A stretch of DNA of 64,000 nucleotides from Strigamia acuminata (taxonomy: Eukaryota; Arthropoda; Chilopoda; Geophilomorpha; Linotaeniidae), in contig OX442322.1 of the NCBI GenBank assembly GCA_949358305.1, positions 9,672,001 to 9,736,000 of the forward strand, read 5' to 3'. Positions 22,098 through 35,900 of this stretch are shown piece after piece. Position 1 is the stretch's first letter, and every line of letters begins with the position of its first letter. The notes beneath the pieces were generated by a model. It ran no database searches and was not told the origin of the DNA. It saw only the letters and a program-made list of their open reading frames with translations. The position numbers and the translations under genes were made by a program.

Positions 22098-23382
22098 ACT
22101 CCCGACACATTGGAAAAGATGGCGGAAATAAAGTTAAACACGAGCTAAAATTCAACAACTTCTTTAATGAACGGTTAGATGATAACTGCTTAAAATACAC
22201 GAATACAATTGGCCCTCAAGGGAGCCGCACATGCGCAATACCGATAACGGCACGCGCCGAACAGATTAGCGGCGAAATACAGATACAAAATTCTCCGTTG
22301 TCATGGCAACGGAGGAAAACGAAAATACAGGCAAAGTTGACAAATTGTGAAATTAGCACGGATTACAGTTTGTAATATATCAAAATGACCGCAAGAATGC
22401 AGTGAATAAAAAAGCTAATCATAACAATTCGATTCAATAAGTAAAACAATGAAAACGAAGCACAAAACAATGATCGTGTAGCAGACGATCGCAATAGCCA
22501 ATCACAGGCAAGTATGATGACGTAACCGTAAGATTTGAATTTAAAATGGCTTTAAAACACAAAATAACATAAGAATTCAGGTTAAAAAACATCGTAATGA
22601 AATAGTATAATCAATTCAATCAATATACATCGCAAACAAATTGAAATAAAAACGAATTACCGATAAATTCCAACATGGCGGCCTCGAACGTCATATTGGC
22701 GGTAAAACCAGTACATTTGAAATTAGATACACAGAATGTTAATAAAAACCACATAGAAATGTTAAATAGAATTAGGAAATGTTATTTCCTGCACAAAATC
22801 ACAATATTTATTCAACACAACACTTTGAAATAGATCGTAAGCCGCACGAACCGAACATTATCGGCCGCGCCCATGCGGTGGCCGACAACGAACGTTCGCA
22901 CTGACGAAACGAAAACACTTGGGCAAAAATAAAGCACACCAGTCGAAAGAGCAGACTTTAATTAGTATAAATCAATTGTGAATAGAATTCTTAACAACTC
23001 GGAAAGTATAAAACGAAACGTTAGAAGTTCTAACGAAACGCGACTAGCAATGGAAAAATGACGTCACGCGTGTAGCGTAACTGAACTGCACTTCGACGAA
23101 TGTACCTAAAAATGCCGAAAATCATGAAAATGCATAAGAAATCAATGAGAAATGACATAAAACTTCAATAACACTTGAAATAACAGTAAATTAAAATGTA
23201 ATATCAACACAAAAGACACTAAAAATACTAAAAACACTAGAAAATGGTTTAATAAGATAAAAACCTGAAAAGCAATAAATGAAAATATTAGGCAAAAACT
23301 CAATTACACTATGAATATTTATTATGACATAAAACACAGTAATAAATGCAATTTCTAAAATATTTCCACGTTGTTTGCAACA
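22098..23382 (-). repeat. Family B LTR fragment, right part
   Basis: It resembles the LTR at 31615-32862 throughout (for example GACACATTGG, the paired CTCCGTTG and CAACGGAGG blocks, and the final CCACGTTGTTTGCAACA) but is clearly diverged, so it is an older or different subfamily copy. CAACATGGCGGCC lies at 22672-22684. Together with 8046-8113 it forms one LTR, on the minus strand by comparison with the nested B element. No internal B sequence is seen beside it, so it may be a solo LTR. Confidence 0.85.
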
Positions 23383-24610
23383 CAAGTGAACTGGGAGATG
23401 GGAAGAACCTGAAATAAGCACAATTGTAGTTTTTGGTGCTTATTTTGCTTGTGATTTAATTTATACTAACTTGTATTGGTGTTTAAGGTAGTCCACAGGT
23501 GTCTTGGGTCGCTGGATGGGCGTTGGACATCGTTTGTGAGCGTTTGCGAGCGTCGGGCGTGAGCGTACGCCTTGCGACGCCTCTCGTGGTCGTGTGGGTC
23601 CTGCAAATGAGTTGAATTGGTCGGGTTTCAATGCCCAAGCACTGGGAAAGCTGTACTGACCGTTCTAAGACGAAGATCCATCGTTGAGAAGGCCTGTGAG
23701 TCGCTCGCGACCTTGTTTGGCTCCATTCACGTCATTTTAGCAGTTGCATGGTCGCCATGTTGGATTTGGTGCTGCACTGTTGCCCTGTTATTATTTCTTT
23801 TGGGGTTTTGAGGAGACCTGGACATAGGGAATATTTACTAGTTATTGTTTGTATAAATTACCAATATTAAGGGTTGTTAATCTAAGCTTTTACCTTTGTT
23901 ATTGTATGGTTGTTACGGGTTAAGGTTTGTGACACTTTGCGCCCTCTTTTGGTGGCAATTGGGGTTTGGGCTCAGCATTGTGTTTTGAGTGCAGTTAATG
24001 TTAGTTTTAGCCTTTGAATTATCTGTTAAGTTTAAGTGAAGTGCTGTTTTCACAGGTCATACTGTTTTCAAGGTGTTAGGTTAAGTTTTGCCTTTATTTA
24101 TGTTAAGTTTGACATCTGTTGTCTATATACGGAAACCTTGTTGGCACTATTGTTATTATTCAAATCTGTATTGTTTGGTCACTGACATTTATTGTAATCA
24201 GGTGACCAGTTGTTAAGAGTAGGTTGCTAAAGAAGCAACTCAGTTGTTATCAGTTGTTAAGTATTAAAGCCAGTTGATGTTTTTCCTCCTTCTTTGGATA
24301 AATTATTCCTGGGTTTATTTTACTTCAATAAACAGGATGACTTGTGAGTAGAGAGCTTTGCCTGCTCTCCTCCTCCCTGGGAGCACAGAATTTCTACCCA
24401 GCAGCTAAAGAGGTTTTGCCAATCACTTCATCTAAATGCAGTTAGGCCTAGTTTCATGCAGTCAGGCCTAATCCTTCTTCAAGTTAGGCTTGGGCTCAGA
24501 GAAAGGATTTCAGCTTGTTTCATCAACCACTATACAGTCTCGGGCGGTTTCCAGAGTTTGGTGACCAATTCGCCAGTCCTCCCCTGTGAGATCCAAGGTT
24601 GTTTGCTACA
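23383..24610 (+). repeat. A4: right part of a family A LTR
   Basis: It matches 26847-28073 of the element 2 LTR, including the TGCGCCCTCTTTTGGTGG block, ATTAAAGCCAG and CAATAAACA, and ends TTTGCTACA. Its left third would lie left of the window because a family B LTR was inserted in it. It sits in the gag of element 5, which resumes at 24611. Whether it is a solo LTR or the 3' end of a full element cannot be told. Confidence 0.87.
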
Positions 24611-26501
24611 CAGCAGCGCTAGTATCCGAATATTCATCCAAATCGTGGTTTGTGTTTCCAATCGATCCATTGGCAATCCAACCAAATATCGTGCGAGACA
24701 AACCAAATGTTTTGCTAATCCGTTTTCTTCCACAGAGAGCAACTTTCCAAAAGTTGTCACCTCCTATTAGGAAGTCAATTTCATCCGTGACTGACGGATG
24801 CGGTTCAGCTAATTCCAATCCAAACGCCAATATTTTCTTGATAGTTTCGGCGTTTGTCAGTCCACTGATTGTGGGCAACACTTTAGCTTTTAACGCATCA
24901 AATGTAAGCTTTTGATTTCCGTGACGTGACTGTAGCTCTACTGGAATTACGTCGTAATTAGCGGGAACCGCATGTTCATCATCCAATCGCTTCATCATGT
25001 ATGCTACGGATCCCTTCTTTGTCATCCGAAGGCATTCGACCAATTTGGTAGATACGTACGACCGGTGACTCCCGGGGTCAAGAAGACCTCGGACGATAAC
25101 TGGCTCCTTGTTTTTTCGGATTAATTGAGCTGAAAATACCATCAACTGAATACTCGATGCAACTGCTAAAGATACATTTGCAGAGACACTGGATTGGGTG
25201 GGAATTTCTTCTTTCTTTTCAGCAGGTTTTTCTTCCCCTTTTTGACAAATTATCGTGTGATGTCGACCACCACATTTCCTGCAACTGAAGCTTACCAAGC
25301 AGTCTTTCGCCGAATGATTTCTGCGGAGGCAATTAAAGCATAAGCGCTTTTGTTTAGCGATTTCTGTTCGTTCCGCAACAGTAAGAGAAGCGTCGCATTT
25401 CGCATTATAATGTGATCCGTCACAAAAAACGCAGACGATTTTTCCCGACCCCATTGGACCGGATGGTTTCCGTTTGTCCTACCCTGACTGTGAGATGAAA
25501 CAGGTTGACATGGTGCCTTTTCGCATAAAATCCGACTCTTTCGGTGACTTTTCTAATTTTTCTTGTTTTTTCTTAGATGCTTTAGCTTTCATAACCGTTT
25601 CTTCGGCAAGTTCAGCGATTCTAAGTTCTTCCGCAACAAATTCCACGAACTTCAGCACGTTGTCCATTCGACCTTGGTTGGTGCGGTGGTAACGTTTCGC
25701 TATGTCAGGTGGAAACTTTTCCAGAAGGTCAGGCACAAGGAAAAGACCAGCTGTTCGGATAGGTACATGTAGCTTATCGAGCGTTTTTAATGAGGATGAA
25801 ATCGATGTCAACAATTGCTTGACCGGCAGGACTGGATACATCTCGTGTACCGCCTTGAGTTCGCGTATCGACTTTACCAACGCATTCTTCTGATTAATTT
25901 CAGATCCATAACGACTTCTTAGCTCTGCCAATGCAAGAGAGTAAGAGTCTTTGGTTAGTGGAAAAGATCCAACAACCTTTTCCGCATCTCCGGTACAGGT
26001 TGACTTCAAGTATTGTAGTTTCTCGATGTCCGACAATTCATCGTTCTTGTCGACAGCAGCATCGAACATGTCTATATATGACTGGAACTTCAGTGGGCTT
26101 CCATCATATTTGGTGATCTCAATCTTGGGTAGGCGTAAGTTATGCTTCTTTGACGACACCGATGTGAATCCGGTGTTGAACGTCTGTGAAGCAATGGCAC
26201 TAGCTCCCAAGGAGGTTGAACTGGTCCGGGCGACTTCCACTCGCTTCTTCAAGTGGTTGACCTTCGATCCAATCTTGTCCAAACGAACGATGAAATCCAG
26301 ATATTTCTCCCTTGCCAGGTGCGGTTGGAGAACGGTGAGATCATCTATCAATGTAGCGTGTTGCTCCTGAATTGATTGGGAAATGGCATCCAACTCCCCA
26401 AAATCCTGCATGTTTGTTGACGTTCCCAACAAGTCTTCTATGTTCCCTATCTTCGATTTCCATAAGATTTCCCATTCTTCTATCTGATCTGCGGACGGCG
26501 G
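24611..26501 (-). pseudogene. Element 5 gag, main part (family C)
   Basis: This encodes the same Gag and protease-like region as element 3, from about the thirteenth codon to the end of the homologous protease region, including the zinc knuckles and L-D-P-G-S-H-R-S. It is broken three ways. Element 2 splits it near the start (first codons at 44908-44879). A lysine codon has become TAG at 25481-25479. The A4 LTR cuts it at 24611, so the unique tail is not visible here. Amino-acid identity to element 3 is very high otherwise. The apparent start at 26543 lies in the element 2 LTR and is spurious. Confidence 0.93.
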
Positions 26502-28073
26502 TGTTGCGAGCAAGAACGCAACAAAAAGATCTGGAGATTTCACGTTGTTTATTTTCTGAAAGAGAGAAAAGGCTTTTTAATTTTGTTGTCAAGTTTGAAT
26601 AGATTTGCAACTCTTATCTGACATGTCCAGTTGGTTTGCTGCCTTGTTGTCACGATCCTGGAAGTTCAAGGGGGTTGTCACCTCGCTTGCCACACCTGGA
26701 ATGTTTGGAAGTTGTGTTTTTAGTCTTTTGGCATTGTTTTATGTGTCTTTTTCACTTGTTTGTGTTATTTCTAGTATTTATAAGTTTTCTCCTGTTTCCA
26801 GTTCACTTGTGAGAGAGATAGGCGTGCATCGGCAAGATGGCCGCCATAGCATAAGTGAGCTGGGAAACAGGAGAACTTGAAATAAGCACAATTGCAGTTT
26901 TAGTGCTTGTTTCACTGGTAATTTAATTTATACTAACTTGTATTGGTGTTTAAGGTAGTCCACAGGTGTCTTGGGTCGCTGGATGGACGTTGGACATCGT
27001 TTGTGAGCGTTTGCGAGCGTCGGGCGTGAGCGCACGCCTTGCGACGCCTCTCGTGGTCGTATGGGTCCTGCAAATGAGTTGAATCGGTCGGGTTTCAATG
27101 TCCAAGCACTGGGAAAGCTGTACTAACCGTTCTAGGACGCAGATCCATCGTTGAGAAGGCCTGTGAGTCGCTCGCGACCTTGTCTGGCTCCATTCACGTC
27201 ATTTTGGCAGTTGCATGGTCGCCATCTTAGATTTGGTGCTGCACTGGTGCCCTGTTATTGTTTCTTTTGGGGTTTTAATGGAACCTGGACATAGGGAATA
27301 TTTACTAGTTATTGTTTGTATATTTACCAATATTAGTTGTTGTTAATCTAAGCTTTTACCTTTGTTATTGCATGGTTGTTAAGGGGTTAAAACTGTGACA
27401 CGTTGCGCCCTCTTTTGGTGGTGATTGGGTTTGGGCTCAGCATTGTGTTTTGAGTGTAACTAATGTTAGTTTTAGCCTTTGAATTATTTGTTAAGTTTAA
27501 GTGAAGTGCTGTTTGCACAGGTCATACTGTTATCAAGGTGTTAGGTTAAGTTTTGTCTTTATTTATGTTAAGTTTGACATCTGTTGTAGATATACGGAAA
27601 CCTTGTCGGCACTATTGTTATTATTCAAATCTGTATTGTTTGGTCACTGACATTTATTGTAATCAGGTGACCAGTTGTTAAGAGTAGGTTGCTAAAGAAG
27701 CAACAGTTGTTATCAGTTGTTAAGTATTAAATCCAGTTGATATTTTTCCTCCTTCTTTGGATAATTTATTCCTGGGTTTCTTTTACTTCAATAAACATGA
27801 TGACTTGTGAGTAGAGAGCTTTGCCTGCTCTCCTCCTCCCTGGGAGCACGGAATTTCTACCCCGCAGCTAAAGAGGTTTTGCCAATCACTTCATCTAAAT
27901 GCAGTCAGGCCTAGTTTCATGCAGTCAGGCCTAACCCTTCTTCAAGTTAGGCTTATGCTCAGAGAGAGGATTTCAACTTGTCTCTTCAACCACTATACAG
28001 TCTCGGGCGGTTTCCAGAGTTTGGTGACCAATTCGCCAGTTTTTTCCTGTGAGATCCAAGGTTGTTTGCTACA
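26502..28073 (+). repeat. 5' LTR of element 2 (family A)
   Basis: It begins TGTTGCGAGC, with CGCAACA completing a hairpin at base 22, and ends TTTGCTACA. CAAGATGGCCGCC lies at 26833-26845 and GTCGCCATCTTAG at 27218-27230. CAATAAACA near 27789 is a likely polyadenylation signal. Confidence 0.95.
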
Positions 28074-28816
28074 GGGAGCTGTTTTTTGGTACCGTGATTC
28101 CAGGATTTCATGCGCGTGTGTACAGCGCGCATGAAAAAGAGGTCATTCGGACGTTCAGCAAGTGATTCAAGTGGTTTGGTGCGTGCCAGTTGGTTTGTTT
28201 GTACGGCTGGTTCCGTGAGCGACCGGCATCAAGTGCGCACGCCAGAGAGTCACGTGAGAGCGGCCATTGACGTCCTGAGTCTGCCAAGTCAAACACAACG
28301 CAATGTGCAAGTTGAACCGCTACAGCCTGAAAGAAGAAGAACAGTTTTAGTTTATAAAGTGTATTTTGGTGGGCTGTTTTTTGGGTTTTTTGATGTGTCC
28401 CTTCTGGGGGGAGGGGAAGTGTGCATTTTCGTGTTTAAGTTAAAGTTTAAGTTTTTCTCCACTATAACTGCTTAGGCAGGGGAGAATTAGATAGCCTAGT
28501 AGTTAAAAGGGTCTGCTTGACAGCTTAGAGTTTTTGGGTGTTGCATCACTCAAATCCTTAGGAGTTTAGAGAGTTTAGCAGTTAACAGGAATTAGTCTAC
28601 TATAGGAATTAGAGACTGGGTGTTGCGCCACTCAGATCTTTAGTAGCATAGAGTTTACAGTGAGTCTGTCTGTATATCATTCAGATCACTAGCGGTTTAG
28701 TTGAGCAGTTAGTGTATTTGGTCATTGTTTGTCCAAATATCACCTGTGTTTAGAGTTGTGTGTCTTTGGTTTTTGACTGACTGATTGTCTTCACTTTCTG
28801 CCATTCCAGGTTTGAC
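28074..28816 (+). other. Leader of element 2
   Basis: 743 bases from the LTR to the gag ATG. It holds the primer site at 28087, ACACAACGCAATG at 28293-28305 and the stem-loop at 28457-28484. The first 420 bases are shared with element 1. Confidence 0.75.
28087..28108 (+). promoter_or_regulatory. Primer binding site of element 2
   Basis: TGGTACCGTGA followed by TTCCAGGATTTCA. It is the element 1 site with one change (A for G at the fifth base), so the match to tRNA-His is weaker. Confidence 0.6.
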
Positions 28817-31390
28817 ATGGCTACAGGAGGTGGATCGAGGTCAGGTTCAGGGAGAACAACGCCAACAACGGTTGAGCAACAACCGCCGGAAGAAATGGAC
28901 GTGTTGTCTGGGAGGTTCACGACTTTGGGGATCTCTTTGGACGCGCTTTTGAGAAGGTCCTTGACACTAAAAGATACCGGCGAGCTGGAAGCTGTAGAAA
29001 TGGCTGCAGATGAACAGATGATGAGAATGATAAACGACCTGAACACGATGCAGCCCAACCTGACAAGAGATCAGTACTTGGCAAATCTAAGGGAAATCGA
29101 AGAGTTAGAGACACCGATTTCGGTTCTTAAGCACAGAACCCGAATGTCAAAGAAGTTCGTGACGCATTGGTCAGCAAATCCAGCAAATGCTTCAGCGTTG
29201 ACGACCAGTACGTCTCAGAGTTCGATTTTGAACCAGACCTTGTCGCAATCGACAAGAAGGCATAATAATGCAAAGCTTCCTAAGTTGGAAATGCGGAAAT
29301 TCAATGGAGATGTGACGACATTTCGTCCCTTCCTAAGCAGCTTTGATTCTGCTGTTCACAGCAACCCTGATTTATCAGAAATTGAGAAGTTGCAATACTT
29401 GCAGTCGCTGTGCACGGGAGAAGCTGCCATGCTGATCTCTGCATTCCCTTTAGTGGACGGTAATTACAATTTGGCAAGAGAAGAGTTGGAACGTTCCTAC
29501 GGGGACGATGAAGCCCAGAGAGTGGCATTGGTCAAGTCCATAAGGGATATGAGACAGGTTACGGAATTGCATCCGGTCAAAGCTGTCCGTACACAGTTGA
29601 CCAAGGTGTCCACTGCTATCCGCTTGCTGGAGCAGTTGAGCGTTCCAGTACAGACTGCTGGTCTGCTTCTGGCACCCGACGTGCTGAGGAAATTTCCACC
29701 TGCCATGGTGATGAGGTTTTACCAGCAGCAAGGGGCTAAGACCTCAAATTTAGTGACAATCTTGAATTTTTTTGCGGCTGAAGTTCAGCTCTTGGAGCAG
29801 ATGGAAGATGTCATGGGGGCAGGAGGTCTTGCAACTAAAAAAGACAAGTCTGGAAGTTCCGACAAGGATAAGGATCAACGCAAGGGCACGATGTCCACCT
29901 GCGCCACGTCCAAAAAAGCCAAAGAGTCTTTTAGCCCAAAGCTGACCGTGGGAAGCGCAATTTGCATTTTTTGCAAAGAAGGTCATGCTAACACTTTCTG
30001 TAGGAAGGAAATGAGCGTGGCAGAGAAGACCACGATCATTCAACAGAACCGACTTTGCTTCAATTGCCTGCAAGAAGGACACAGGGCAATGCGGTGCCAG
30101 GTTAAAACCAGCTGCAGGACTTGCGGCGGACGACATCATTCGTCCATCTGCAGGAAATTGAACACAGGAAGTGGAGGTGGGATAGAGAAGCCCAAGGACG
30201 TGAGCGCGAACGTTTCCTTGGCGATCTCCTCAACACTTCAGTTGATGATATTCACAGCGGAGTTAAAAACAAAGTCTGGAGGTTCGCACGCGATACGTGG
30301 CATGTTAGATCCGGGCAGCCATCGGTCCTACATTTTAAAGAGTGTAGCCGACCGGATACGGTTGAAGAGTTGCGGGTCAATAGAAGCCACAGCCCAACGC
30401 CTCAATGAAGAGGATAATGCTGGATCGACGTCTTACGACGTTTACAAGCTACTCCTTCAGTCTAGACACGGAGCCAGAGAGCTCAAGGTGACGGCTTTAA
30501 GTGCAAGAAGCCTACCGCATGTGTATGGGATAGCCAGCCCTGATACCATTCAGAAGGTTAAAGATTTGGGGTTCGAATTGGCTGAAGACTTACCTTCGAC
30601 TGCAGGCAATGTTGATATCTTGCTTGGAGTTGATGTTTGGTGGGAAATCTGCCTTGACGGACGGAAACGTCTTGATAACCGCTTGGGTTTGGTCAATACC
30701 ATTTTTGGTTGGGTGTTGTCAGGAGCCGCTGGGTCGACAGATGTCTTCTCCGAGAGCTCGCGTGACGTTTCTTGCTGCAACACCTGTGAGATTAAGACTG
30801 ACCGTGACTTGGAAAAGCTTTGGAGTCTGGAGGCTGTTGGAATTACAGCAGGCGAACGCGATTCAGATTTTGTTCGAGATCGCTTTGAGAAGTCGCACAA
30901 GCGAATGGAGGATGGTCGCTACCAGGTTTGCTTGCCCTTTAACGATAAGATCGGGGCTTTGGAATCAAACTGGGAGTTGGCTCTGAACCAACTATCACAT
31001 ACGCTTAGGCGAATTGATAGTAACCGCGACCACAAGGAACGTTATAACAAAGCCATGTGGGACTACGTCAAAGAAGAGCACGCGGAAGTAGTACCTCTTG
31101 CAGAGAGATACAAGAAAACTGGAGTTTATGTTATCCCGCACCATCCAGTGATCAAGGAGGACCGGGAAACGACCAAGTTCCGTGTCGTTTTCAACGCGTC
31201 GTCGGCGAGGAAGGGGCTACCTTCGCTGAACGACTGTCTGTATCCTGGCCCTTCTTTAAATCCGGATATTGTCCCAGTTATGATCCGTTTTCGCCTTTTT
31301 TGTGTAGTGGCGATAGCAGACATCAAGCAGGCTTTCCTGCAAGTGCTGATTAATCCTGACCACTGCGATTTTTTGCGGTTCCTTTGGGTC
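28817..31390 (+). CDS. Element 2 Gag-Pol, 5' part (Gag, protease, start of reverse transcriptase)
   Basis: 858 residues up to the insertion. Gag is of the DUF1759 type. Three zinc knuckles start at C383, C414 and C433. The DUF1758-like retropepsin motif L-D-P-G-S-H-R-S contains D498. The reverse transcriptase begins with FRVVFNASS and reaches IADIKQAFLQV with catalytic D835, then stops at the nested B element. The ATG is the first in frame after the leader and gives the usual BEL N-terminus. The frame continues at 40548; the nested element alone breaks it. Confidence 0.95.
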
Positions 31391-32862
31391 TGTTGCGGTC
31401 AGTCAACAGGAACAGAGAAGAACTGAGATGTGGCGATTCGAAACTCCCGCCAACAAACTCAAACGATCGTATAGTGAAATTCGTACGTGTACCGTGTGGA
31501 AATGCACTTGATTCGCCTCAAAATCTCCTGTTACATGAAGGTTTAACTGTTGGAAACACTTTTGCATGGTATCCAAGTGCTTGCTGATCCATTGGCCAGT
31601 CTGGGAAAAATGGTTCTCTACTCAGGACACATTGGAAATGGGTCAAAAGCAGAAAATACAAGAGTTAACATTAACACGACTATTTTAATCAAATATAAAA
31701 TGGCAACTGAATAATTACACATTATCAATCAAAAGGCACGCAACAAGCCAATTGTCGTCAAAGTACAATAAAGAAAATACTCCGTTGCCACGGAAACGGA
31801 GGAAATGCAATTTCAAGCAAAGACAACAAATTACGAGAAATGTATTAAAAATAATGTGTAATAGCTCAAAATGAGCACAAAAAACTCAGGAATAATAAAG
31901 TCTATCGTAACAACAAAATTCGTTAATCAAAACACTGAGAAAACAGCGAAAACAGTGATCGCTAGGCAGACAATTGGGCCTAACCAATCAAAGACAAGCA
32001 AAATGACATAATCATCAAGTTTGAATTCAAAGTCACACACAACACCAAATAAGTAAAGATTTTGCATTGAAATACATTAAAACTAAATAGTACTAACACC
32101 AATTGAGATATAAAAACAAAGCGACATGAAAGATTTACAAATCATCGGCAAAATCCAACATGGCGTCCGGTAAACTCTACATTGGCGGCAAAACACAAGG
32201 TTTGAATTTCAACACAAGAAATAACTTATGTAAACACTTTGAAATAAGTAAATAAGTTCAGGGAATGTAATTTCCCGCAAAACAAGACACTTTTTAATGA
32301 AAGAACACTTGAAATCAACCGCAAATCGAACGAAACGATCTTGGACGGCAACGCACATGCGGGGTCCGTCACGATCGCTCGTAGCAGAAAAACGGCTGTT
32401 CCGGGACGAAATTAGAGTGCACGAATCAACAGATCACCCCCAAATTAGTCTAAAACAATGTCAAAAACAATTCTAACCATCAAAATTCCGTCCAAACGGA
32501 AGGTTAGAAGTTTGAACAAAAACCGAACTAGAACTTGAAATATGACGTCACGTCGATAACACTAGTGAACTGTTTAACGACAAATGCACCAAATTTCACC
32601 CGAAATCACACAAATTGATAGAAAATGAATAAAGTAACACAAAATCACGCAATAAACACTAGAAATAAATGCAATAAACAATGGAATATCACATTTCATC
32701 AAACATCAGTATCTGAAAGCACTAAAAACATTTTAATAATGCAAAAATCCTGTAAATAAAAACTGAAATGTTATGCAAAATAAAACACACTTTGGAAACA
32801 TTTATTCAGACACAAATTGGCAATAAAAGTAGTTTCTAAATTATTCCACGTTGTTTGCAACA
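31391..32862 (-). repeat. 3' LTR of nested B element
   Basis: 1472 bp matching 39072-40543. On its coding strand it begins TGTTGCAAACAACG, a small hairpin. CAACATGGCGTCCGG lies at 32156-32170. Confidence 0.95.
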
Positions 32863-32907
32863 ACGAATTGCCAGCGAGAAAGAGAGAGAAGAGAGATGAG
32901 AGAAGTC
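32863..32907 (-). promoter_or_regulatory. Pyrimidine tract before 3' LTR of nested B element
   Basis: On the coding strand this is a long run of C and T, then TCGCTGGCAATTCGT next to the LTR. It starts 13 bases after the stop codon and fits the pattern of the other BEL elements. Confidence 0.55.
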
Positions 32908-32920
32908 TGCAAAACACACA

Positions 32921-35900
32921 TCAATCAAGTTCAAGGGCTCTAATATGCCTTACAGAACGACGCAACTCTCTTCCATCGGGAAGCACAACACTAACGATGC
33001 GAATTAGTCCATCATCACCAGGAAAAACTTGTTTTATTCTGGCAAGAGGCCAAAAGTAAGGGTTGGTTCCCATCTTTTCAAGAAGAACAATCTGATCAAT
33101 TTTGGGGTTTTGAAAAGATTTATCTCCTTTAGTCTCATAAAAGTTTCTTAACTGCATCAAGTAACTGTGTTTCCATATACTCCAAAAATCCCAAATGAAC
33201 TGTCTTCTTTTCTTGTCGAGTTTTCGAAGGTCACTTTTCTTGATTGCATTCAAGGTCTTGTTGATCATGTATTTCGGCATACCTCCCGTTAAAAAGTTTT
33301 CAGGTGAAAGGATTCTGCCGCCGTCTATATTTTCGTGTACATACGACAAAGGTCGTGAATTCAACACGGAGCTGATCTCAAGAACCAAGGTTTGTAGGGT
33401 TTCCAAATCCACAGTGTGTCGCAATAAAGTTTTCCACAATTTATCCTTGACTGAGCGGACTAGTCTCTCCCAAGCTCCTCCCATCCACGGTGAGAGCGGA
33501 GGGATAAATGTCCATACAATCCTTTTCTCAGACAGAAATGTTTTTATGTCCGAACGGCCAATCAGTTTTCCCCATGACTGAATTTGTGTACTTCCTTTTT
33601 CAAAGGTTTTACTGTTGTCCGAGAAGACTTTTGCTGGACAACCGTAACGAGCACAAAATCGTCTGAATGCCAATAAGAATTTCTCAGTGGATAAATCTTC
33701 GGACACTTCGAGATGTAAACTTCGTGTAACCATACAAGTGAATAATAAAATGTATGTTTTCTTCAATCGTTTTTTGTCCTTTCCCACAAAAATAGGTCCC
33801 AAATGATCGATTCCGGTGTGTTGAAAAGGAGCTGCTGGGGTTACTCTTTCTTTCGGTAATTCTCCAGTAGACGGATTATTTCTTGCAAGTTTAGTCCTTC
33901 TGCAAACGGAACATTCTCTTATCACAGTCTGAATGGTCCTGCGTCCTCGGAGAACCCAAAATTTCTCACGAATTCGATAAAGCGTTTCACTCAAATCTCC
34001 ATGCATGAGATCAAGATGAGTCTTGCGAATAATTAGTCTAGTTACCCAACTTTCGTTATGCAAAAGAATCGGGTATTTTTCGTCAAATGAAAGCAAAGAC
34101 AATCTCAGTCTGCTGCGCAAACGTAAAAGTCCATCCTCATCTAAGAAATATTCGAAATTCTTCAAAGGGGAGTATCTCTCAACTTCAGTCTTGTTTCTCA
34201 CAGCTTCGATCTCTTCTCGAAAGTAGATTTCTTGTGAAAATTGAAGAATCCTAATTTGACTGGATTCCATTTCGCGTTGCGCGAGATCTTCGCCGCGAAA
34301 ACGATGAGATTTCCAGCGCAAAATGTACGAAAATACTCTAACTAGACGGTTGAAGTTGCGATATCTTTTGAAAAATTTGCTTATAAATGTCTCTTTGACT
34401 TGAACATTCATAACCACAATTCTTTTTTCTTCTTCGGGCAGTTTTTCTTGCACGACCTCGACTTTTTCGATTTTAGAAACGTCCACGCCGTTCCACCAAA
34501 GTTTATTTGTCATTAATGTTTTTGCATCGTGTGGTCGTGTAAGTAGATCTGCAGGATTGAACTCTGTCGGAATATGTGACCATTGGCTTGCGTCAGACGA
34601 TGAAACAATTTCCTGAACGCGGTTAGAAACATAAGGCTTCCACTCATTTTTCTTCGAATTTATCCAAGCCAAAGTTATGGTGGAATCAGAAAAATATCGA
34701 ATGTCCTTGATTGGATAACCTGGCAGAAAGTTATTTGTCAAATACTGACACATTCGTACACCAACGACCGCAGCAGTTAATTCAAGTCTAGGCAAGGTAA
34801 TCTTTTTTGCAGGGGCTAGTCTACATTTGCTGAGTAGCAAAGTTCTTTTTCCTTTGTTGTTGACGATGAAAATTGCACATCCAAAGGCTTTAGTGCTGGC
34901 ATCACAGAAAACTTCAATACTCAACTCTTCATTAGAATAGGTTTCTAACCATCGAGGTACCTTATAGTCTTTTAATTTCTGGATGTCTCGACTCCATTCG
35001 TCAATCTCTTGCTTTTCTGAGTCCGAAATTCTTCCGTCCCAGTTCTTTGTACGTAGACAAATGTCTTGAAGAAGGAGTCTCATTTTCAAAACGACTGGAG
35101 AAATGAGTCCCATCGGGTCGAAAATAGAGGCTACCAAAGAGAGAACTTCACGTCTTGTGTTCGGAATAATGTCCATTTGTGGAATCCTGAAAATGAGGAC
35201 GTCTTCTTGCGTGTCCCATAAGATTCCAAGCATTTTTATAACTCCTTGTTCACAGAATTCGTCACTTCTCATGTGAAATCCCTTTTCTTTGATGTCATTG
35301 AAAACCTTTTCATTGGCTGTTGCCCATTTAACAAGTGGGAGTTTCCCGTCATCTAAAATCATTTTTAATTCTTCACAATGTTTTGTTGTGTCTGTCGTGT
35401 GATCACCTACAGAAGTTAAATCATCCATGTATATCCCGGCGTCCAGTGCATCAACTTCTTTCGGATGTGTCTCCTTGTATTGATCAGCTTGTTTCCGAAT
35501 TGTTGCGCACAGGAGAAAAGGAGAGGAAATAACTCCAAATGGTACGACTATCATCCTCAAAATCATAATATTATTCCACAAATTTCTCCACGAATAGGGG
35601 TTCTTGAAATATTGCTTCGAAACCCACAAAAAACGCAGAAAATTCCTATGTGTGGGGTTTATCATTACTTGGAGGAATGCTTGTTTAATGTCAGCAATGA
35701 TTGGAATGCAATACAATCTGAATCTGACCATCACCAATATCAAATCTGGATTCAAAGATGGTCCAGGAAAAAGGCAGTCATTTAATGAGCGTTTTCCTTT
35801 TTTCGCAGACGACGCATTGAATACGACTCTGAATTTCGTTGTTTCCCGGTCCTCTTTGATCACTGGATGATGTGGAATGTTATATATTCCTTTCTTTAGG

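Noticed and set aside
26541-26543. Start codon at the beginning of the 354-codon minus frame of element 5
   Set aside because: It lies in the element 2 LTR. The true gag start is at 44908 on the other side of element 2.
27405-27425. CTCF-like GCGCCCTCTTTTGGTGG block in family A LTRs, and CTCTAGTGAC in D LTRs
   Set aside because: Resembles the CTCF core only with extra bases; too weak to call without binding data.
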